Shown piece by piece: positions 1 through 11,600 of a stretch of 64,000 nt of DNA (positions are counted from its first letter, which is position 1; every line of letters begins with the position of its first letter). Source of the DNA: Exophiala sp. HKRS030 (lineage: Eukaryota; Ascomycota; Eurotiomycetes; Chaetothyriales; Herpotrichiellaceae); NCBI GenBank assembly GCA_023897205.1, contig JAHWDD010000003.1:7567665-7631664 (forward strand). The letters are read 5' to 3'. A model generated the notes under the pieces. That model ran no database searches, had not been told where the DNA came from, and worked only from the letters and a program-made list of their open reading frames with translations. The translations under genes and the position numbers were made by a program.

Positions 1-718
1 GTGTAGAGTGCTAGGTAGGTAGGGTCAATGCATGTATCGATCTGCTTTTCTTGTCTGCACAAAATGGTAAACGTCGTGACTTCCCGGCTGGCGGTGAGGG
101 CACGGACATGGACATGGACGCGGATATGGGCACGGATATGGGCACGGATATGGACCGTGAGTAGTGATGGTGGTGGTGGTGGTGGTTAGGCTCATATATT
201 TTCCGGGCTGTATCGCTTTTCCCGGATCGAGTTGAGATGGAAAAATTGTCCGTGGTACCTGATCTCGTAGAATAGAATTCTCGGTTGGCATATCGTCCTT
301 GGTTGTACCTTTGCTTTTGTCATGGCAAGCATGGAAATCCGTCCGTATCGAGGACTCGCTGATCGGCCAACTCACGATGGCCGTGAGATGTAAGAATGCG
401 CCTAGGTCCAAGAACAATGCCTCCATCTTCAATGCTTGGTGCTTGCCTACTGTGGTAGTCATCAATGTTGCGATCATGCAGGCTCCATATGACGTATATA
501 ACCACGAACTCTCTGTTCGATCTCGGGGTTTACCGTCATGAATATTTTCTCTCTTTCGTTCTCTCGTTCAAGCTCTCGTCTTTTCAAGCCTTGGACATCA
601 TCGTCCAATGCACGGGATCACTGATGATTTCGTCAAAGCTGTTCTCCGTCGTGAAATCCAGCGTCTTGACGCCCTCGAGCGTGAAATCCTCTCGGACCTG
701 TTCAACCGTCATTTATTG
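1..718. other. 5' edge of window, no gene assigned; short tandem repeats
   Basis: No convincing gene. It holds a degenerate 12-bp tandem repeat of the form GGATATGGGCAC (about 100-155) and a TGG trinucleotide run (about 168-186). An ATG at 608 opens a 101-codon frame whose first 40 residues look helical and charged, but it runs through the 3' end of the next gene on the other strand and resembles nothing I recognise. Confidence 0.5.
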
Positions 719-3700
719 TCAGCCACTGTTTCCCCAAATATACTGAAAAGAAACAGAAAAGAGGAAAGCAAGGGAGAAAGGGAGAACAAAACCCCTTCCC
801 ATCCTATGTCCTCCCTTCCTGTATTTCTTCATTCTAGAAAAGCAATATTCACCACTCACATAGTCAAGCATAACCGCTGGAGCAGCCTGTTTCTTAAAAT
901 ACCTCAACGCTAGCAACAACAAGCCCTGGAAGAGTGACATACGGTCACTATACCGCGTAGAAATGACAGGCGACGAGATACAGCCAACACCGGCCTGGCG
1001 GTTCCATGACGCTACGTGTTCGGCGCCCTTGAAGTCCGGTTTGAGAACGAGTACGCTGGCCAGAATGACCGATTGTTTCTGGTCGCCGGCTGTCTTGGCT
1101 CTGATGATGCCCGCGTGATCTTTGGACGAGAGTGCCGCTTTGTACAGGCCCTGCACGTCTAAACGTGCTGAGCGGGTCAGATGGTCCATCATCGCGTCTG
1201 TGTAATCTGGTCCGTGTACTAAATCATATTTGACATCGGAGTGATTCAAGGATTTCGCCAGTCCTTCTGGCGGTGTCCAGGTAGCTAGGTTGCGTAGTGT
1301 CATTGAGGATACTGGATTGGCTAGAGATACGTTCCAGCCGAGTTTGGCGAACCATTGGCGGAGGTTTTTGGTTTCGCCTGCGTCGATGCGTGGGATTCCC
1401 AGATAGACGTGCGGATAGCGCACCCCAAGTTGGAATTTGGTGATGCCTTTTCGTTGTAGAAGGGCTCGTACTGCTCGGTCGTGTAGTGAGTGGCCGATGG
1501 ATAGTCTTCGGCGTGTAGGGTCGACGATGATGGCGCCTAGGTGTCCCACTCCGCTGCTTTTGTTAAAATACGTAGTACAGAATCCAAAGAGTTCCTTGGT
1601 GCTGCTGTTACGGACGACGAAGTGTGCCTCTTCTACTTCAGGGTCGCGGAGCAGAAATGTATTTGTCGTGGTGTTCTGGAGTAGGCGGGCGTGCACTGAT
1701 GGTTCCCCTCGGCATTGTTCGAGGAGGAGTTCCAAAGCTGTGCGGTCGCGCTCCTCATTGAAGCTCTCCACGAGCCAGTGTTGTCTAGAATGGGACGTTT
1801 GTGGTTTCTGGATGAAAGATCCCGGAAGTGTTCCTGCCGAGTTCAACTCGCCGTATAGTACCTTGACTAGAGCGAGAAGCGCAGTCTCGGTAAAGTCGTA
1901 TGTGCAGACATATGTCCCGATAGAGGTATCGGATGAGAAGTCAAAGGGGGAGCTGACCGCTACCACCACGCAAGGCTTTGGTTTAGGGGTACCCGTGGGC
2001 CCTACAGCCAGTTTGCACAACATTGAGATGTGTTTGGCGAACGCGTTCTGATACATGTTCCTTCCTGCGTCTGCCGTGACGATGACTACCCCTCCTGCTC
2101 TGCTAAGTAGATTTTCGTGTAAAGGTCGCACCCCGTTTGCCGTGTAAGATGTGTGGGCCAATTTGCCATTCCTATATCGCGCCATATTCTTACCAAATTC
2201 TCGGAAGATTTGTTCGCCGCTCATAATGGAAGCATTGGTGTCGAGGCTAGGACTCCGTGCAAAGCTGGACATCGCCGAGTACTCTTCTTGGAGATGATGA
2301 AACAAAGCCGAGGCAGGTAAAGGCTTGACTAGTGGTGTCAATAAAAGCAGTTCTTCTTCAGCACCAATAACCCTGGACAATGGTAAATACTGGTTCTGAT
2401 CGCGTACCACACTGATCGATTTTCCATATGCAGTCGTTGATAGGCTGGTGTGTGAAGGCTGGAGACGGGCTAATTTTTCGATGCCAGGAGGAGAGAATGC
2501 TTTTTCCCAAGAAGTATACCGTGCCTTCATCTTGAGAACTCTTTGTACAGACTCCTTCACACGGAATTTGTCGATAGTAGAGTCTTCCAAAGCAATCTTA
2601 AGGCCATTGATTGCGTCTTCTTGCACCGATAGAGTTCTGCATGTGAGAATGAGATCACATCCCGCCTTGAAGGCCATAAGAGTGCCGTTACTGATGCCGA
2701 TATTACGACTGAGAGCTTCCATCTCCAGACACTCTGATACGACAACTCCATCGAAATGCATTTCATGCCGAAGAAGATCCCTGACGATTTGTTCAGATAA
2801 ACAAGCATGCATCACATTGACTTGAGTTGTCGCCATTGCCACTCCTCCTACCATCATAGCATCTAGACCCTGAGATATTGCCGCCTGGAATGGTACTAGT
2901 GCACTCTGGCTTAGATTCTCCAACGAATCCGTTATCGTAGGGACATCATCCGGTACACCAAAAAATTCGAGATTTCCATATGAAGGGAAATGCTTGCCAC
3001 ATGTCGCAAGCCCACCCTCTTGATAACCCTTCATACACTCAACCCCATACGCAGAAACTTCCTGTGGATCGACACCAATTGATCGAACGCCAAGTGGTTG
3101 ATTTCGGGCATTTGTGAGAACGTCGAGGACTGGGCCCAAAATCCAATTGATACCACAAGAATGTAGTTCCTGAGCTGTGGCGCGTGCGATGTCTTTTGCT
3201 AATTTTTTGGATCCCGTAGCTGCCACTCCCATGGCACTGGGAAATTGACGGATGTATATCTCGTCATAAAGGCTGTTGACACCTCCATTCTCCTGATCCA
3301 AAGCAATCAACAAAGGAGCAGGATGTCCTGCTTGACGAGCTAAAGTTTGAAGGTCAAGCACGAGTTTTGTGGCCTGTTCGGCAGCTGTCACGACATTGAT
3401 ATCAGCACCAGGGGTCTATCACTTAGCATGAATTGATAAAGGAGTAAACAAAGAAACAGGAGCTGCACATTTGAGATTTTGAGCCTTGAGTAATATGGAG
3501 CCTACATGATACTTCTCAATGAGAATCTTCACTTGATCGGTGACAGACGTCCCATCGAAACCCATCATGAACAGCTGGCCAAGCTGCCTGTTATACATGG
3601 TCAATATGGAAAGCACATTTCCCAAGCACGATGACGGAATTCCACCTACCTGGCATCGTCCCACCGGGAGTGGAGTTCCCCGTTGGCGGCCATCTGGGAA

Positions 3701-3721
3701 AGTGATGTTGGAGTCAATCAT
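719..3721 (-). CDS. NagZ-like GH3 protein fused to a C-terminal GNAT acetyltransferase domain
   Basis: Predicted three-exon gene: 3650-3721, 3469-3583 and 719-3384, with introns of 66 and 84 bp. The junctions are CAG/GTAGGT..GCAG/CTT and AAAT/GTGCAG..ACAG/CTG; the spliced frame is exactly 951 codons (950 aa). The N-terminal half is a GH3 barrel of the beta-N-acetylglucosaminidase (NagZ) type: QLGQLFMMGF at the start, ALDQENGGVN, and KHFPSYG near residue 194. The C-terminal third reads as a GNAT fold with an acetyl-CoA loop RRRLSIG near residue 690. Known: filamentous fungi carry GH3 genes of this type near N-acetylglucosamine catabolism genes. Here it is divergent from glucosamine-6-phosphate deaminase, which fits that role. 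Odd: the nucleophile region reads SECLEM where bacterial NagZ has SDDL-M, and the usual D-S-H dyad after KHFPGHG is not evident. No signal peptide is seen, so the protein is probably cytosolic. Activity is uncertain. Confidence 0.85.
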
Positions 3722-4923
3722 GCAGCGAATGATTGGACGAATTGAAAGTGAGCAGGTCGCGACGAACGAGGAATGGAGAGTCGGTACTGATTCGGTCAGG
3801 ACATTGTCGTGATCCGCGAGTCGCGAGTAGTATGGGGTGTCATTTCGGGCAAAGCGTGGCTAGTCACGAGGAGGAATGAGTCAAAGTCGGATAAGGCTAT
3901 TGTGCATTACAGCTGAACGTCCAACAAGCAATTCAATCCAGGAACGTGGGAGCGGGAAAGGGTGAAAGTGAGATGATGTTGCATTTGTTGTCGTAGTGTG
4001 TCGTGTTTAGGTGGTATCGAGCGAATTTGGGTAGAGGTACGATCCGTTTGCCTCACAGGTTGAAGATGTGGGCGGGGGTGGATGAGAAGAGAAGACAAAT
4101 GCCACCCTGCCACCAAGAGCGGGAAAGAGGATGAAGCTTATGGGAGAAAGGATGAAGATGGTTGGACAGTTTCGGAGCGCGAGATTTCAGATAGCCAAAG
4201 AAACGGCTTCGCAAAGGGATTAGTTCCGTTAAATCCCTAGCGGAGACAACTTAGTAGGGACGGAAGATGCTAATTGATAGGCTAACGTTCTAGCAGTGGC
4301 GCTAGTAGCCTTAGGCTTGCTATTGTACGGTTGCACTGGAAAGAAACCCAGGGATGCCCAGGGTCCAGTCCATTGTAACAGTACCGTCGGGCTAATCAGT
4401 CACGTGATCAGTTATACCGGAACTTGAAGATTTTCCGGTCACCATCTCTTCCACTTCCCAACATGTGACACCACGACGTCTAGTTTCCCAAAGCCAACAG
4501 TGGTGATATGATATCTCACAATACTGAATTCCACCCTTCCAGACCTCGCCGATAAGGCTAGTGTGGCATTCTCCGACCAGTCTCACTGGTTTGGAGCGTC
4601 TTATTGGTGAGGGGGGTGGTCGAATGGTTGGATGATACACCACTTTGCACCGTTACAAATCTTCCATCCTTCCATCATTCTCCGTATATTACTACTACTG
4701 CTACCACCATACAGGCGACGATGTGCCTTTCTCCGCATGATCCGCCGGCCTAAAGATCCCCTGATCTACTCATTAGATGATACCCTACGTCAACGGTTTG
4801 TCACTTATTTCTCGCATCCTGTAGCCCTCAAGTGTCTGACTCTGGCCTGATTTGCTTTCTTCGTCTCTAACCCATACCTATGATACTGATCTTCCATTGA
4901 AAAAATACTCGTCCACATTCGCC
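3722..4923. promoter_or_regulatory. Divergent intergenic region between the GH3-GNAT and deaminase genes
   Basis: About 1.2 kb between two divergent starts, so it should contain both promoters. I see a palindromic E-box TCACGTGA at 4400-4407 and pyrimidine-rich stretches close to the deaminase start. No ORF here looks coding. Confidence 0.5.
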
Positions 4924-6017
4924 ATGAAGGTCATTATTCGTGAAAATACAGATGGAGCCTCGAGATACGCGGCGAGACACATCATCAACCGTATAAACGC
5001 TTTTGCCCCGACCTCTGAGCGTCCTTTCGTCCTCGGTCTACCTACGGGTAGCAGCCCGGAAATCATCTACAAGTACCTCGTCGAAGCATACAAGAATGGA
5101 GAAATCTCTTTTAGCAATGTGGTGACATTCAACATGGACGAATATGTGGGATTACCCGAAGACCATCCCGAATCATACCACAGCTTTATGTACAAGCATT
5201 TTTTCGCACACATCGACATCAACCCTGCGAATGTCAACATTCTGAATGGAAACGCACCAAATCTAGCAGAGGAGTGCGCCCAATACGAACAAAAGATTGC
5301 ACAAGCCGGTGGAATCGATCTATTTCTTGGTGGAATCGGCCCGGATGGACATATAGCATTCAACGAACCGGGATCATCACTACGTTCACGTACGAGGGTC
5401 AAGACTCTAGCTGAAGATACCATTCGAGCCAATTCGCGATTCTTTGGCGGAGATCTGAGTCAAGTGCCCAAGCAAGCTTTGACCGTTGGTGTCCAGACAG
5501 TGATGGATGCTCGAGAAGTTGTTGTCATTGTTCTAGGCGCGAACAAGGCTGTTGCTCTGCAGAAGACTATCGAAGGGGGCGTCAGCCAGATGTGGACTGC
5601 CAGTGCGCTACAAATGCATGAAGCAGCAGTGGTTGTCTGTGATGATGCAGCTACCGACGAACTACAAGTGAAGACCGTCAAGGTGAGCGACAGCGTGTTT
5701 CTTCCCATGGCCTCAACACTAATAACATCATCTTATAGTACTTCAAGAGCATTGAACAGGTCTCGCTAGAACAAGAAACCGCCAAAGCCACGCCACAACA
5801 ACGAGCACAGACAAAGGTCGACAACTGGCGAGGCGCACTGAAACAGCTGAAAATCGACACGGAAAAGAAACAACAGATCGATCAGGATGATGGAGAATTG
5901 ACGCCTGACAGCATGTCGTCGAGACTGGTGGACTCGGCAATTGGTTTAAACGACAAGAAAATGGACGATTTCGCTTTTGATCGCATGGGTTCTCGGGTTT
6001 CCACATTTGCTGCTTAG
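4924..6017 (+). CDS. Glucosamine-6-phosphate deaminase (isomerase), NagB family
   Basis: Converts glucosamine 6-phosphate to fructose 6-phosphate and ammonia, the last step of N-acetylglucosamine use, in the cytosol. Exons 4924-5682 and 5739-6017 are separated by a 56-bp intron (AAG/GTGAGC..TATAG/TAC) and give 345 aa. The start is the ATG of MKVIIREN, the family's usual N-terminus; an upstream in-frame codon is not needed. Diagnostic motifs: LPTGSSPE (sugar-phosphate loop), NMDEYVGL near residue 70 and [15 protein letters not shown] near residue 136. Fungal enzymes commonly carry the extra C-terminal tail seen in exon 2, which is Q/K-rich and probably not catalytic. The divergent GH3-GNAT gene suggests a small amino-sugar module. 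Deacetylase, hexokinase and transporter genes are not in this window. Confidence 0.95.
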
Positions 6018-6226
6018 TTTTAGCGTCATGAATGTCTTTTGAGCGCAGAGAATGTTTGCGGTTTGTCGAGGCTAGGATCATCGATCAAGATCCTGGAGAG
6101 GCCTTTCGATTTTGTCGATTAGAACGACTGTTAAGCAGAAAGTTGATTTGAAAACTTATGTACGGTGCAGGACGGTCGTTGTGCCATTTTTGGAGGGTAT
6201 AATATTACAAAACTTTCCTAAACTCC

Positions 6227-7738
6227 TTACAATTTTGACGTGATGGGCTTTGTGAAGACTGTAGGAACCTCTCCACCCATCTCGACCAACGTACTCTTAT
6301 TCCTCACCCAGGCCTCCAAGCCTTTCCTACCATTCTCCACTCCAACACCACTCTGTTTCCAACCTCCAACGGCCATCTCAGCAGGACTCTCGCCCCAAGT
6401 ATTGACCCAGGTGATACCGGCCTGCAGTTGCTTGATCACACGATGAGCTTGAGTGATATCCTTGCCAAACACACCCGCTGCCAGTCCGAGTTCGGTGTTG
6501 TTCGCTCTCGCCACGGCTTCGTCGACTGTCTCGTATGTCAGGATCGACAGCACTGGGCCAAAGATCTCTTCCTTGACGATCGTCATGTCGTCGGTGCAAT
6601 CGGTGAAGACTGTCGGTGTGACCCAGAACCCTGACTTCAGGTTTGCCGGAAGATTGCCGGGCTGTTGAGGACCTCCGTATAATAGCTTCGCCTTGTCCTT
6701 TTCGGCTCCGTGGCGGATGTAGTTCAGGACTTTTTCGTAATGCACTTTGCTGACCAGCGGTCCGAAATTGGTATTTGGGTCCGCCAGGTCTCCAGCGCGA
6801 ATATACGGCATTTTGGAGAGGAGAACCCGTTCAAATTCTGCTTTCATCGCCGCCGGCACAAAGACTCGAGTGCCATTGGTGCACACCTGGCCGGTACTGA
6901 AGAAATTGGCCATCATGGCGCCGTCGACGGCTTGCTCGACATCGGCGTCTGGCAAGATGATGACGGGACTCTTACCGCCGAGTTCCATGGTGACGTATTT
7001 CATCTCTCCTGCAGCAGCGCCAGCGACCTTGCGGCCCGTCGAGACTTGACCAGTGAAACTGACCTTGGCGATATCAGGATGCTTGGTCAGATAGCCGCCC
7101 ACATCGCCGGCCCCATAGACGACGTTGAAAACACCATCAGGAAGGCCTGCCTCCTTGTAGATCTCAGCGAGGAACTGGGCGTGCAACGGCGTGACTTCCG
7201 ATGGCTTGTAGACCATAGTGTTGCCCGCAGCCAGACAAGGGGCGGACTTCCACAGGGCGATCTGAATAGGATAATTCCACGCTCCAATGCCAGCACAGAC
7301 GCCTAGGGCATCTTTTGACGTGTACACCCACGCCGAGTCACGCAGCCGGAATGCCTCTCCATTAAGACCTCCAGACGCGACGAGATTGGCAAAATACTCG
7401 AGCACATCTGCTCCAGTCACGATGTCGACTGTTGATGTCTCGGAGAATGGCTTGCCAGTGTCAATGGTCTCGATCTTGGCGAGCTCATCGTTGCGAGCGC
7501 GCAGGAGAGCTACAGCTTTGAGCAAGACTCGCGATCGTTCAATCGGAGGTGTGCTGGACCATGATGGGAAAGCAGCTTTGGCAGCAGAAACGGCCGAGTC
7601 TACTGATGCTGGCGATGAGCTGTGGATGGTACAGACGGGTTTGGCTGTGGATGGGTCGATGGATTGGAATGTGCCGGACGAAGCGGACGACGTTTGTGGT
7701 TGTCCTGCGTAGAATGTGTGTCGATCTGGTAGAGACAT
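6227..7738 (-). CDS. Betaine aldehyde dehydrogenase (ALDH superfamily), PTS1-bearing
   Basis: A single-exon gene of 503 aa. It oxidises betaine aldehyde to glycine betaine with NAD(P)+. ALDH signatures are complete: [10 protein letters not shown] (cofactor binding), [23 protein letters not shown] with the general base Glu near residue 251, and GQVCTNGT with the catalytic Cys near residue 287. The C-terminus [11 protein letters not shown] ends in SKL, a canonical type 1 peroxisomal signal. The substrate is inferred from overall similarity to the betaine-aldehyde class and from the divergent choline oxidase 1.9 kb away. Another aminoaldehyde substrate is possible, since family members overlap. 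Confidence 0.92.
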   Translation of the reverse strand: MSLPDRHTFYAGQPQTSSASSGTFQSIDPSTAKPVCTIHSSSPASVDSAVSAAKAAFPSWSSTPPIERSRVLLKAVALLRARNDELAKIETIDTGKPFSETSTVDIVTGADVLEYFANLVASGGLNGEAFRLRDSAWVYTSKDALGVCAGIGAWNYPIQIALWKSAPCLAAGNTMVYKPSEVTPLHAQFLAEIYKEAGLPDGVFNVVYGAGDVGGYLTKHPDIAKVSFTGQVSTGRKVAGAAAGEMKYVTMELGGKSPVIILPDADVEQAVDGAMMANFFSTGQVCTNGTRVFVPAAMKAEFERVLLSKMPYIRAGDLADPNTNFGPLVSKVHYEKVLNYIRHGAEKDKAKLLYGGPQQPGNLPANLKSGFWVTPTVFTDCTDDMTIVKEEIFGPVLSILTYETVDEAVARANNTELGLAAGVFGKDITQAHRVIKQLQAGITWVNTWGESPAEMAVGGWKQSGVGVENGRKGLEAWVRNKSTLVEMGGEVPTVFTKPITSKL

Positions 7739-9646
7739 GTTGTCCTGTTAGTTGTTGTAGTTGTTGATGATGATGATGTTGTCGTTGATGTCTCCCGGTT
7801 ACTCCAGCCGTGGTGACAGGTCGAAAGAGTTGTCTTCGAATGGCTCGAGAAGGTCACAATAGCCTTGATGGGGTCTTACTTCCGATATCTCTTGGCTTTT
7901 GGGTTTTTTTCAAAGAGGGGCAGGGCAATACGTGAGAAAGCTCGTTTCTTTCCAACGACCAAACCGTTGTTGTCTCAAGATTACGACAGTTTCTCGCTCT
8001 GTGATTCTTGTATCAGGCTACACTCCCGTGAACGGGTGTTGTCTTCCGACAATGTCATCTGCGTATTTTCACCAAATGCTCGGGATGAATGACCTATGAT
8101 TGATCCAATTGCCGTGGCAAGCTATCTGGGTGGTGTCGCCGCCTCTGATCCACCCCCAGTCAATAGCGGAGACTTCGTTTGTGCGGCTATTGGCCCCGGG
8201 CTGGTTTTCTGATTTATGATTTTTTCTTTCCTTCATTCTTTGGCCACTCGGGGCATTGACGTCTGCGTATCTAGACTAGCAGAGTCTTTCCACCGCCTCC
8301 AGGTGGTTCAGCTTCAACCTCTAAGCTCCAAGTCTTTGACTTACCGACATTCGCCTTAGGATCTACAATCCAAATACCGTTCACACGCCGTGCTCGCCTA
8401 ATGACGACGAAACTTTGGGCTGGTAAAGAATGTCTGTCGGGGACTCACGAGTTACGACTAGCCTCCAGCTAGTCGATCAACGTTAGCATCGGGTGGACTT
8501 GCGGTTTTGCTCGACCGCGCAAGCATCCGCATGTCTTTTCCATTTACAGTTAAGAATTGGACACATGGACAGGCTTGAAGGATTTCCTTTCTACTCTTAT
8601 CTTGCTATGGGTTTTAACTCTTTCGTTCTAAGGGGACTTGATGCCTCGGGTAAGGGCGAAGGTGGGTATCTCCCAGGGTAGTGATTAGGAGTCGATAGGT
8701 CATGGATCTGTCTTTATCTCAAAGTATCGTTACCTGCAGACGTTATTACTCTGTATAGCTGAGTCGTCGCGTGATGAGTGCTGCGCCAGTGGCCACACAC
8801 CCTTAAGCTTGAATCCACGAGGTCCAACGCAGGCTATCTATCGCTCCCTTGTGGACCTCGTGGTGGCATCTACCGCTCAAGCCCAATCGCCCGCACTTTG
8901 ATCGACTTACCTTAGTTAGTCAACGATCCGTATCAAATGTCAAAAAAGAGGATCTAACTCGGAATTGCCTTACAACCCTGTGGACGATACACCGCTGCAA
9001 GCCGAATGGATGAAACCCTTTCTGCCTTTGCCCCTCCCCTCCTCAATTCCTTGACAAGGTGATCAGGCCTGTACTTTCCTCACCACTAACCAGCCGCGAT
9101 GGCTGGGGGAGTGGAGGGAGGGGGCCAAAGTGTCATCATAGCGTTCGTAATTGGCTCCACCACCCAGTCAATAAGCAACCAACTATGAACTATCTGAAGA
9201 GCTCAGATGCAATCCCCGACACCAAAAAAACTCTGGTACGCGGTAGCCAGGCACCTGGTTGTTTCGGGTGCCATGGATCTTCAATGACAGTTCCATGCAC
9301 CGGGCAGCTCCAGACATTTGGACCACAGCAGCTTTTAGTCGACTAGGTAGTTAGTTGGCTCCACTGGAGTCTTGATTGCTTCTATGTAGGGTGGACTGAT
9401 TGCAAGGTATCAAAATACTGTGAATTTTTCCGTTCAAGATCTGTAATTCTTCCATCTTACCAAGTCCGTTGGTCTGGAACCCTTCAACCACTCAGACTCT
9501 CACAACATATCAACTATATCTTCCCCTTGAAGGAATCAACCTGCTACTCAGAGTTCTCCTTCAGGTTTGGAGTAACTTCGTGGTCGATTTTCTTTGTTGC
9601 AGACAAGAATAGCAATATCTCTTACTCCCTCACTCATTCTGTCATC
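7739..9646. promoter_or_regulatory. Long divergent intergenic region between BADH and choline oxidase
   Basis: 1.9 kb without a credible ORF, flanked by two divergent genes of one pathway, so it is probably a shared control region. It contains a perfect 12-bp inverted repeat (8815-8826 and 8852-8863) and an 8-bp one (8455-8462 and 8468-8475). The 250 bp before the choline oxidase start is pyrimidine-rich. Confidence 0.5.
8815..8863. repeat. Perfect 12-bp inverted repeat, 25-bp spacer
   Basis: CCACGAGGTCCA at 8815-8826 is repeated in inverse orientation as TGGACCTCGTGG at 8852-8863. It lies in the intergenic region shared by the choline genes and could be an operator or a cruciform-forming element. 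No function is assigned. Confidence 0.8.
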
Positions 9647-11600
9647 ATGGCAACGACAACCCAACTCAGTTCTTCGGACGTCGACAGCTTCGACTATGTC
9701 ATTGTTGGCGGTGGCACAGCTGTGAGTGACCCCATTGTCTTCGTTTACATTCATCGGTGAAGACGTCATTTCGGAAAAGATGTAGCATCTTGATATCCCG
9801 AAGCGACGACTATGTTGACGACCTCGATCTTGCCCATTGCACCCTTGACAATTACGAAAGCTAACGTTGAATCCCTCAATTCAAAGGGCTGTGTCATCGC
9901 AGCACGTCTAGCAGAGTATCTTCCCAACAAGAAGACTCTGCTGATCGAAGCAGGCCCAAGCGATTTCATGGATGATCGAGTCTTGGATCTCAAGCAGTGG
10001 CTCAATCTCCTAGGAGGAGAGCTTGACTACGACTATGGAACCACCGAGCAACCAAACGGTACTGTGATAATCTTTCCCCCCCTTTCCCAAGCAGCAAGAG
10101 GAATTCCAAAAGAATCACGTCCATTTTTCAACCCAAGAAGCGCCCTAACATGAAGAAAACTCTCCAGGAAATTCCAACATCCGACATTCGCGCGCCAAAG
10201 TGCTCGGAGGCTGTTCCAGCCACAACACACTGATCTCATTCCGACCATTCGAATACGACTGCCAGATCTGGGAATCATTGGGTGCCAAAGGCTGGACATT
10301 CCCGACATTCATGCGAGTGCTGAACAAGCTACGCAACACCGTGCAACCAGTGCACGCACGACACCGCAACCAACTGTGCAAGGACTGGGTGGAATCGTGC
10401 AGCACAGCCATGGACATCCCCGTGATCCACGACTTCAACCAACAGATCTCGACAACCGGCTCGCTCAAGCCCAGCGTGGGCTTTTTCTCCGTCAGCTACA
10501 ACCCCGACGACGGCCGACGATCCAGCGCATCCGTCGCATACATCCACCCGATCCTGCGCGGCGAGGAGCATCGACCCAACCTCACCGTGCTCACCAACGC
10601 GTGGGTATCCAAGATCAACGTCAAGAACGGCGACACCGTCAGCGGCGTCACACTGACCTTGCAATCCGGCGAAACCCGCACTCTCACAGCAAAGACCGAA
10701 ACCATCCTGTGCGCCGGCGCGGTCGACACCCCTCGCCTGATGCTCCTGTCCGGCCTAGGGCCCAAAGACCAGCTCTCATCGCTCTCGATCCCCGTGGTCA
10801 AAGACATCCCCGGCGTAGGCGAGAACCTGCTCGACCACCCAGAAACCATCATCATCTGGGAACTGAACAAACCCGTCCCACCGAACCAGACAACCATGGA
10901 CTCGGACGCGGGCATCTTCCTGCGGCGCGAAGCGCCCAACGCAGCGGCCAAAACGCCATCTCGCGACTTCAACCCCAAGGCACTGCCGGACGGCGCCATC
11001 GCCGACGTCATGATGCACTGCTACCAGATCCCGTTCACACTGAACACGACACGGCTCGGGTACGACAGCCCGATCGACGCGTTCTGCATGACACCCAACA
11101 TCCCACGCCCACGCTCCAAGGGCAAACTCTACCTCACATCGTCCGACCCAAGCGTCAAACCCGCGCTGGACTTCCGATACTTCACGGACCCCGAAGGCTA
11201 CGACGCGGCGACATTCGTCTTCGGGCTGCGCGCGGCGCGCAAGATCGCCCAACAGTCGCCATTCAAGGAATGGATCAAGCGCGAAGTCGCGCCCGGGCCG
11301 AAACTCGACACCGACGAGGAACTGTCCGAGTATGCGCGCCGCGTCGCGCACACCGTCTACCACCCGGCCGGCACGACCAAGATGGGCGATGTCGAAAAAG
11401 ATGAGTTTGCCGTCGTCGATGAGAACCTGCGCGTTCGGGGCTTGAAGCGTGTCAGGATCGCTGATGCCGGTGTCTTCCCTGCCATGACCACCATTAATCC
11501 CATGTTGACGATTCTGGGCGTCGGCGAGAGGGCTGCCGAGTTGATTGCCTATGAGGCTGGCTGGGAGGGGCCTGGTGATGAGGTCAAGGCGAGATTGTAG
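9647..11600 (+). CDS. Choline oxidase (GMC flavoenzyme), PTS1-like C-terminus
   Basis: Oxidises choline via betaine aldehyde to glycine betaine, making two H2O2. Three exons: 9647-9721, 9887-10058 and 10168-11600; introns of 165 and 109 bp; 559 aa. Exon 1 carries the FAD dinucleotide-binding loop DYVIVGGGTA. The segment around residues 90-106 (RAKVLGGCSSHNTLI) matches choline oxidases, where the His of GCSSHN carries the covalent FAD. C-terminal catalytic motifs are VYHPAGTTKMG (His near residue 478) and TTINPML with the Asn-Pro pair near residue 526. The last residues are ARL, which fits the PTS1 consensus. Divergent from betaine aldehyde dehydrogenase with SKL. Exon 3 is clearly more GC-rich than its surroundings, which opens long shadow frames (for example 10376-11404) that are not genes. 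Confidence 0.92.

Noticed and set aside
608..913. 101-codon frame at the left edge with a helical, charged start
   Set aside because: Overlaps the 3' end of the GH3-GNAT gene and has no recognisable relative; not enough to call.
10776..11363. 195-codon minus-strand frame antisense to choline oxidase
   Set aside because: Same GC-driven shadow effect; no independent support.
10376..11404. 342-codon plus-strand frame inside choline oxidase
   Set aside because: Shadow frame opened by GC-rich codons; R/P/H-rich product without family features, while the +1 frame is a clear GMC enzyme.
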